Part shown: positions 58,675 to 64,000 of the stretch, piece after piece
How positions within the stretch are numbered: position 1 is the stretch's first letter
How the letters are laid out: the number at the start of each line of letters is the position of its first letter
Assembly (NCBI GenBank): GCA_965242495.1
Contig: OZ251446.1
Span: 1,860,001-1,924,000, forward strand
DNA: 64,000 nucleotides
DNA from: CBDESN01 sp965242495
GTDB lineage: Bacteria; Pseudomonadota; Alphaproteobacteria; MPNO01
Direction of reading: 5' to 3'
The notes under the pieces: model-generated
Told to the model about the DNA's origin: nothing
Database searches by the model: none
Seen by the model: the letters and a program-made list of their open reading frames with translations, nothing else
Translations under genes and position numbers: made by a program

Positions 58675-60432
58675 TCATTCCGCCGCGCCGGACGCGGCGC
58701 GCCTGCGCCCGGTCGCGGCTCGGTCGACGCGCCGCGTCGCCGGATCGATCGCCACCCCGTAGTCGCGCGCCGCCGCCTCGGGGCTCACATAGCCCTGGCG
58801 CAGGTCGCGCGCGACGTCGTCCACCGGCCGCTCCTGCGGCGGGCCAAACCCGCCGCCGCCGCCCGAACGCAGGGCGAATGCATCGCCCGCCCGCAGCCGG
58901 ACGGTGAGCAGCTTGGCGTTCGGCAGATCGTCCCGCCAGACGCCGTCCCGGCGCAGGGCGACCTCGTTGCCCGCGCCGTCCCGCCCGCCCGCGAGGCCCC
59001 AGGGCGCGCAGTGGACGCGGTCGATCTGGGTGTTCAACGTGATGTCGTGCCGCGCCTGGACGACGTTCTCGAGCCCGAGCCCGCCGCGGCGCCGGCCCGC
59101 GCCGCCGGAGTCCGGGCGGAGCGCGTGCCGTTCGAACAGGATCGGGTATTTGGCCTCGAGCTGCTCGACCGGGCTGTTGTGGGTGTCGCCGTCGTTCAGG
59201 CAGATCGTGGCGCTCACGCCGTCCTCGCTCCGCTTGGCGCCCCAACCGCCGCCGCTGGGACCGACGAAGGCGATGAAGAACTCGGAGCTGCGCGGATCTA
59301 CGCCGTTGAACATCGCGATGATGAGATCGGCGTGATGCCCGGCGATCACCCGGTCGGGGATCGCCGGCTCCAGCGCCTTGAAGACGGTATCGACGATGGT
59401 CATCGGAAAGGTCATCCACCAGCGCATGGGCGCGGGCTTGACCGCGCTGACCACCCGCCCCGCCGGCAGCACGACCTCGAGGTTGCGGAACGAGCCGTCG
59501 TTGATCGGATAGTCGCTCGGCGAGGTCAGGCATTTGAAGGCGACCTGCGCGCAGGCGTGGCCGGTGGTGACGCCGGAATTGTAGAAGCCGCGCACCTGGC
59601 GGGCGACGTCGGATAGATCGACCTTCATCTCGTCCCCCGCGACCTCGACGCGGACATGGATCGGAATCCGGCTCCCCAGATCGACGCCGTCGTCGTCCAT
59701 GAACGACTGCGCCTCGTAGACCCCGTCCGGAATCGACCGGGTGCGCGCCCGCGCCGCGGCTTCGGCCCGATCCATGATCGCCTCGACGCCGGCCAGGACC
59801 TCGGCCTTGCCGTAGCGGTCGATCAGTTCGAGAAACCGCCGCTCGCCGGTATGGATCGCCGTGAGCTGGGCGCGCAGGTCCCCCATGGCGCGCTCGGGCA
59901 GGCGCACGTTCATCCGCAGGATGTCCTCGAGGTCCCGGTTGACCACGCCCGCCTTGCGGTATTTGAGGATCGGCAGCTGGATCCCCTCCGAATAGATGTC
60001 GGTGGTCATGCCGTCGAGCGCGCCGCCGATGTCGGGCCAATGCGCCATGCAGCAGGAGAAGGCGACCAGCTCGCCGTCATGGAAGATCGGGAGGCTGAAG
60101 GTCACGTGGTTGAGATGGCTGCCGGTGACGTAGGCGTCGTTGGTGACCAGGACGTCGCCGGGCGCGATCCCGTCGGCGCCGAAACGGGCGAGCTTGGCCT
60201 TCACCGTCTCGGCCATGCCGCGGATGAACATCGGCAGCCCCAGCCCGATCGAGACCGTCTCGCCGCGCGCCGTGAACAGCCCGACCGTGAAGTCCAACGC
60301 CTCGTAGATGATCATGTTGTAGGCGGTGCGCATGAGGTTGGTCTTCATCTCCTCGGTCACCGCCATGACCCCGTTGCGGACGATCTCGACGACGACGGGA
60401 TCGACCTCGGGCGCGCGCCGGGCCGCGCTCAC
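58675..60432 (-). CDS. hyuB: Hydantoinase B/acetone-carboxylase-type subunit (HyuB)
   Basis: A 585-residue subunit of the hydantoinase B/oxoprolinase family. Characteristic blocks are EIVRNGVMAVTEEMKTNLMR, GDVLVTNDAYVTGSHLNHV, the Gly-rich FVGPSGGGWGAKRSEDG and FALRSGGGGGFGPP. It pairs with HyuA to hydrolyse a cyclic amide in an ATP-dependent way (5-oxoproline, N-methylhydantoin) or to carboxylate a ketone (acetone, acetophenone). GTG 60432 overlaps the hyuA stop. The choice between hydrolase and carboxylase is open. Confidence 0.9.
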   Translation of the reverse strand: MSAARRAPEVDPVVVEIVRNGVMAVTEEMKTNLMRTAYNMIIYEALDFTVGLFTARGETVSIGLGLPMFIRGMAETVKAKLARFGADGIAPGDVLVTNDAYVTGSHLNHVTFSLPIFHDGELVAFSCCMAHWPDIGGALDGMTTDIYSEGIQLPILKYRKAGVVNRDLEDILRMNVRLPERAMGDLRAQLTAIHTGERRFLELIDRYGKAEVLAGVEAIMDRAEAAARARTRSIPDGVYEAQSFMDDDGVDLGSRIPIHVRVEVAGDEMKVDLSDVARQVRGFYNSGVTTGHACAQVAFKCLTSPSDYPINDGSFRNLEVVLPAGRVVSAVKPAPMRWWMTFPMTIVDTVFKALEPAIPDRVIAGHHADLIIAMFNGVDPRSSEFFIAFVGPSGGGWGAKRSEDGVSATICLNDGDTHNSPVEQLEAKYPILFERHALRPDSGGAGRRRGGLGLENVVQARHDITLNTQIDRVHCAPWGLAGGRDGAGNEVALRRDGVWRDDLPNAKLLTVRLRAGDAFALRSGGGGGFGPPQERPVDDVARDLRQGYVSPEAAARDYGVAIDPATRRVDRAATGRRRAASGAAE

Positions 60433-62522
60433 CTCCGCCGCCCCATGACCCGGACGACCAGATTGCCGTGGTCGTCCACCGCAAGCTCGTCGTCGGGCTC
60501 GACGACGGTGGTGGAGGCGTATTCCTCGACCAGGGCCGGCCCGTCGATCCGATTCCCGGCCAGCAGCGCGTCCCGGCGATAGGCCGGCGTGTCGACGAAC
60601 CCGCCGAGGGCGCGGAAATAGACCGGCCGCGTCCCGCCCAGCGCCGAGGCCGGCGGCGCCGCGCCGCCGGCCTCGATGCGGCCCAAAGCCGGTTTTCGCA
60701 TCTCCGCCGACACGGTGGTCCGCAGGCTGACCAGCTCGGCCCGCTCCTCCGGGGCCGAGGTGCCGTAACGCAGCTCGTGGACTTCGTCGAACCGGCGCTT
60801 GATCGCCTCGCGGTCCCGGTCGGCGAAACAGTCCGCCGACAGTTCGACCGTCACCGCGTGCTCCTGACCGACATAGCGCATGTCGGCCGCGCGCTGGACG
60901 CGGAGCTCGCCCGAATCGACCGAGGTCTTGCGGATCGCCTCGAACCCTTGCGCCTCGAGCTCGCGGTAGATCGCCTCGAGCCGGTCGAACCCGGCGTCGT
61001 CGAGCCGGGTGAACCAAGTGCGCACGTAGTCGTAGCGCAGATCGGCGAACAACATGCCGAAGGCGGAGAAGTAGCCCGGCGCGCGCGGGACGACGATGCG
61101 CCGCATGCCGATCTCGCGCGCCACCGCGGAGGCGTGCAACGGGCCGGCCCCGCCATAGGCGACGAGGACGAAATCGCCCGCGTCCAGCCCGCGCTCGGTC
61201 GATACCCCCTTGACCGCGTAGGACATCGCGGTCGCGGCGATGCGCAATATCCCGTCCGCGGCCTCGGTCGCATCCATGCCGAGCGGGGCGGCGACCTTGC
61301 GCTCCAGGGCGATGCGGGCGGCTTCCGGGTCGAGGCGCATCTCGCCGCCGAGGAACCGGTCGGCGGCGAGGCGGCCCAGCAGCAGGTTGGCGTCCGTCAC
61401 CGTCGGCGCGGCCCCGCCCCGGCCGTAGCAGGCCGGGCCGGGCCGGGCGCCGGCGCTCTCGGGGCCCACGCGCAGCGACCCCGCATCGTCGATCCGGGCG
61501 ATCGAGCCGCCGCCGGTGCCGACCTCGAAAATGTCCATCATCGCGATCTGCACCGGGAGCGCCCGCTCGTAACCGCCGATCAGGGCCATGCCCTTGGTGA
61601 GCGGCCGGCCGCGATGGATCACGCCCGACTTGGCGGTCGTGCCGCCCATGTCGAACGAGATGGCGTTGTCGAGCCCGAGCGCGCCGCACAGGGCGCGGGT
61701 GGCGATCACGCCCGCCGCCGGACCCGACTCCAGCATGCGGACGCAATCGGCCCGCGCCTGGTCGGCTTCGTACAGCCCGCCGGTCGACTGCACGACCAGG
61801 AACGAGCCGTCGAACCCGGCGCGTTCGAGATACCGGTCGATCTCGCCCAGACAGGCGCTCACCCGGGGTCCGATATAGGCGTTGGCCGCGACCGTCGAGC
61901 AGCGCTCGAACTCGCGATATTCCTGCGACAATTCGTGCGAGGCGGAGACGAACCGGCCGGGGAGCTCCTCCTCGAGGATCTCCTTGGCCCGCCGCTCGTG
62001 GGCGGCGTTCCGGTAGCAGTGCAGGAACAGGATCGCGACCGCCTCGATCCCCTCCTCCGCCATCCGCCGGGCGAGGGCGCGGAGCTGGTCCTCGTCGAGC
62101 GGCGTCATCGTCTCGCCTTCGGCCAGCATGCGCTCGCGGACCTCGAAGCAGCGCGCGCGTTCGATCAGCGGACGGTGCTTCTGGAAGAACAGGTTGTAGG
62201 AATCAGGCCGGTTGATGCGGCCGATCTCGTAGACGTCGCGGAACCCCTCGGTGATGACCAACGCGGTCGCGGCGCCGCTGCGCTCCAGCAGCGTGTTGAT
62301 CGCCACCGTCGAGCCGTGCAGGAACAGGCCGGCGGCGGCGAAGTCCGCCCCCGCCCTGGCGACGCCCGCCTCGATCCCTTCGACCGGCGCGTCCGGCGTG
62401 GACAGGCTCTTGCCGAACAGCAGCCGACCGTCGGCTTCGTCGAACGCGGCGATGTCGGTGAAGGTGCCGCCGATATCGGCGGCGACGCGGACCGAGCTAC
62501 CGGAGCGCGCGGGATCGGGCAC
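60429..62522 (-). CDS. hyuA: Hydantoinase A/acetone-carboxylase-type subunit (HyuA)
   Basis: A 697-residue ATP-binding subunit of the ASKHA fold. Phosphate motif 1 is RVAADIGGTFTDIAAFD; the second nucleotide-binding region is ISFDMGGTTAKSGVIHRG; the Gly-rich FVLVAYGGAGPLHA is the adenosine motif. It should phosphorylate the substrate carbonyl and pass it to HyuB. GTG 62522 is the start, with a TTGACA promoter about 50 bases upstream. It diverges from the cupin gene. Confidence 0.93.
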   Translation of the reverse strand: MPDPARSGSSVRVAADIGGTFTDIAAFDEADGRLLFGKSLSTPDAPVEGIEAGVARAGADFAAAGLFLHGSTVAINTLLERSGAATALVITEGFRDVYEIGRINRPDSYNLFFQKHRPLIERARCFEVRERMLAEGETMTPLDEDQLRALARRMAEEGIEAVAILFLHCYRNAAHERRAKEILEEELPGRFVSASHELSQEYREFERCSTVAANAYIGPRVSACLGEIDRYLERAGFDGSFLVVQSTGGLYEADQARADCVRMLESGPAAGVIATRALCGALGLDNAISFDMGGTTAKSGVIHRGRPLTKGMALIGGYERALPVQIAMMDIFEVGTGGGSIARIDDAGSLRVGPESAGARPGPACYGRGGAAPTVTDANLLLGRLAADRFLGGEMRLDPEAARIALERKVAAPLGMDATEAADGILRIAATAMSYAVKGVSTERGLDAGDFVLVAYGGAGPLHASAVAREIGMRRIVVPRAPGYFSAFGMLFADLRYDYVRTWFTRLDDAGFDRLEAIYRELEAQGFEAIRKTSVDSGELRVQRAADMRYVGQEHAVTVELSADCFADRDREAIKRRFDEVHELRYGTSAPEERAELVSLRTTVSAEMRKPALGRIEAGGAAPPASALGGTRPVYFRALGGFVDTPAYRRDALLAGNRIDGPALVEEYASTTVVEPDDELAVDDHGNLVVRVMGRRR

Positions 62523-62551
62523 GGGGAACCACCGGACGCATGACCGGATCG

Positions 62552-62580
62552 ACTATCTTTTCCGGCGCGGGCGCTGTCAA
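62552..62580 (-). promoter_or_regulatory. Candidate promoter of hyuAB
   Basis: On the minus strand a perfect TTGACA is followed after 17 bases by GATAGT, ending 29 bases before the hyuA GTG. The intergenic region also serves the divergent cupin gene, for which only a weak TACGCT -10 was seen. Confidence 0.45.
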
Positions 62581-62643
62581 CACGACCGCCGCCGCGGTTC
62601 CGTGCTACGCTGGCGCCCTGGAACAGGAAGGGAGGACAGCGCG

Positions 62644-63225
62644 ATGGCGAACCAGATCCGGACGCCGACCAGGGACGAGCTCGATTCGCGGATCGGCCGC
62701 TTCGGGGACCTTCGGGCGATGTCCACGTCGGACGATCTCGGCTGGGTCGGGCAGGAGGCGATGGACGTCTTCTACGCCCGCAAGATCATGCCGGTCATCC
62801 TCGACGACACGAAGAACCCGTTCGGCAACATCGCCCCGATCTTCGGCGCCGCCGGCGCCACCATGTTCATCTCCGTCATGCCGCCCGGACAGGGGCCGTG
62901 CCTGCATTCGCACAACACCACCTTCGAGACCTTCATGGTGCTCGAAGGGAAGATCGAATACTTCGTCGGCGAGCCGGTCGCGCACCGGGCGACGCTCGGC
63001 AAGTGGGACACCTTCTCCTGCCCGCCCGGCGTCTATCGCGGCTTCAGCAACGTCGGCGACGCCGATGCGGTCCAGCTCACGGTGCTCACCGGCCAGGGCG
63101 AGAACCGCGACGACGTCTCGATCCCGCACTCGATCGCCGACCGGGTCGAGCGCGACCACGGCGCGAAGGTGGTCGAGGCGTTCCGCTCGGTGTTCAGCTT
63201 CGATCCGCCCCGGCCGGCGGCGTGA
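62644..63225 (+). CDS. Cupin-domain protein
   Basis: A 193-residue protein with a single cupin barrel. Motif 1 is GPCLHSHNTTFETFMVLEGK (His, His and Glu metal ligands); motif 2 includes FSCPPGVYRGFSNVG, where the expected His is replaced by Tyr/Arg, so the metal site may be incomplete. It could be a dioxygenase, isomerase or ligand sensor. The ribosome site GGAAGGGAGGACAGCG fixes ATG 62644. Divergent placement from hyuAB suggests the same pathway. Confidence 0.85.
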   Translation: MANQIRTPTRDELDSRIGRFGDLRAMSTSDDLGWVGQEAMDVFYARKIMPVILDDTKNPFGNIAPIFGAAGATMFISVMPPGQGPCLHSHNTTFETFMVLEGKIEYFVGEPVAHRATLGKWDTFSCPPGVYRGFSNVGDADAVQLTVLTGQGENRDDVSIPHSIADRVERDHGAKVVEAFRSVFSFDPPRPAA

Positions 63226-63252
63226 GGTAGCGGGCGGGGGCGCCCGGCATGG

Positions 63253-63999
63253 TCAGTCCCAGCGCCAGAAGTCGACGCCTTCGGTCAGCAGGAAGCGCGA
63301 CAGCACCATCTTGTGGGTCTCGGAGGCGCCGTCCACCAGCCGCGCCTGGCGCGCATAGCGGTACATCCATTCCAGCGGCGCGTCCTTGGCGTAGCCGCGC
63401 GCGCCCAGCAGCTGCATCGCCGTGTCGATCGCCTTGTGCAGGGCTTCCGACACGACGATCTTGGCGATCGAGACCTCCTTGCGCGCGAAGTCCCCGGCGT
63501 CGAGCCGGACCGCCGCCCGCATGGTCAGCAGCCGGCCGATATCGACCTGCATCGCCGCCTCTCCCAACATCCACTGCACGCCCTCATGGTCGGCGAGCCG
63601 GGCGCCGAACGCCTCGCGCTCGCCGACATAGGCGAAGCATTCCTCCAGCGCGCGCTTGGCCATGCCGGTCCAGCGCATGCAGTGGGTGAGCCGCGCCGGG
63701 CCCAGGCGGATCTGGGTCGCCTTGAGCCCGTCGCCCACCTCCATCAGCCGGTCGCGGTCGTCGATCTCCAACCCGTCGAACCGGAGCTCGCAATGCCCGC
63801 CATGCTCCTCGGGCCCCATGACGGGGATGCGGCGGACGATCTCCCAGCCGGGCTGGCCGGCGTCGAACAGGAAGGCCGTCAGGCCGCGCCGGGCGTCGTC
63901 GGAGCTGCGCGCCACCAGGATGAAATGCCGGGCGCCCTCGGCCCCGGTGACGAACCATTTGCGCCCTTCGATGGCCCAACGGTCGCCGCGTCGGACCGC
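63253..63999 (-). CDS. Acyl-CoA dehydrogenase, C-terminal part (5' end beyond window)
   Basis: The C-terminal 248 residues of an acyl-CoA dehydrogenase family protein. The middle domain is seen as RWAIEGRKWFVTGAEGARHF, and the helical C-terminal domain contains REAFGARLADHEGVQWMLGE, LLGARGYAKDAPLEWMYRYA and VDGASETHKMVLSRFLL, the typical FAD-contacting end. It oxidises an acyl-CoA, or in this clade may act on a carnitine- or CoA-linked branched acid. The amino-terminal third lies outside the window. Confidence 0.92.
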   Translation of the reverse strand, partial: AVRRGDRWAIEGRKWFVTGAEGARHFILVARSSDDARRGLTAFLFDAGQPGWEIVRRIPVMGPEEHGGHCELRFDGLEIDDRDRLMEVGDGLKATQIRLGPARLTHCMRWTGMAKRALEECFAYVGEREAFGARLADHEGVQWMLGEAAMQVDIGRLLTMRAAVRLDAGDFARKEVSIAKIVVSEALHKAIDTAMQLLGARGYAKDAPLEWMYRYARQARLVDGASETHKMVLSRFLLTEGVDFWRWD

Positions 64000-64000
64000 G

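Noticed and set aside
1..64000. tRNA or rRNA genes
   Set aside because: I saw no cloverleaf-like TTCGAATC/GGTTC context with matching stems and no rRNA-like stretch on reading both strands; a dedicated tRNA search was not possible.

Overview
The window is a high-G+C stretch (mostly about 70% by eye) from an alphaproteobacterium, most likely Rhodospirillales-like. The evidence is the gene order dgt-argS-SPOR-nagZ-scpA-scpB, the ahcY-tsaE-amgK-murU-addB-addA-trxA block with alphaproteobacterial AddAB and the AmgK/MurU cell-wall recycling pair, dispersed palindromes built on TTCCCGCGAAAGCGGGAA, and a large stock of TRAP, Rieske and hydantoinase-type catabolic genes. No rRNA, tRNA or CRISPR array was seen.

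Layout. 1-1357: end of pyrD and a HAD-IIA hydrolase. 1380-2110: a field of degenerate palindromic repeats. 2288-3333: two tandem copies of a small secreted protein. 3443-15894: a defence island. It holds an adenine methyltransferase, ssb, a type I R-M set (hsdR, hsdM, then an inserted HD-domain/YwgA-like pair, then a half-size hsdS), a truncated vsr, a retropepsin-like protease, a DUF262-HNH (GmrSD-like) protein and an orphan hicA. The R-M part (3580-12535) is bracketed by two ~125-bp copies of one repeat in inverted orientation. One copy cuts off vsr and the other abuts the methyltransferase start.

16221-22139: a divergent oxidative gene set. The minus strand has a pentapeptide-repeat protein, an acyl-CoA-dehydrogenase-like flavin enzyme, an FAD monooxygenase and a RidA protein. 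The plus strand has a Rieske oxygenase and an SMP-30 lactonase. A 16-bp dyad lies between the two arms. 22162-32507: housekeeping genes for DNA repair, cell-wall recycling, tRNA modification and the methyl cycle. 32608-36883: a UbiD-family decarboxylase and an FbpBC-type iron(III) transporter lacking its binding protein, with an operator-like dyad sitting inside its promoter. 37013-37715: a second repeat field containing a 197-bp tandem duplication. 37746-44651: chromosome segregation, peptidoglycan recycling, arginyl-tRNA synthetase and dGTPase-like genes.

44870-50212: a second defence or mobile cluster (three-Cys-motif DUF5131 protein, its partner TcmP, and a 1116-residue fused nuclease-methyltransferase). 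50213-50952: an A+T-rich regulatory stretch with a near-consensus promoter of unknown target and a perfect dyad upstream of a TRAP transporter. 50953-64000: a catabolic region with TRAP dctPQM, a thioesterase, an acyl-CoA ligase, bacterioferritin, a CoxG-like protein, a split ThDP decarboxylase, a hydantoinase/acetone-carboxylase-type pair with a 93-residue companion, a cupin and an acyl-CoA dehydrogenase. These genes look like one route for uptake and breakdown of a small organic acid or amide. The substrate cannot be read from sequence.

Family assignments rest on motifs and recalled family features. No database search was run. Start codons are often GTG with 4-base GTGA/ATGA overlaps, which suggests tight translational coupling.
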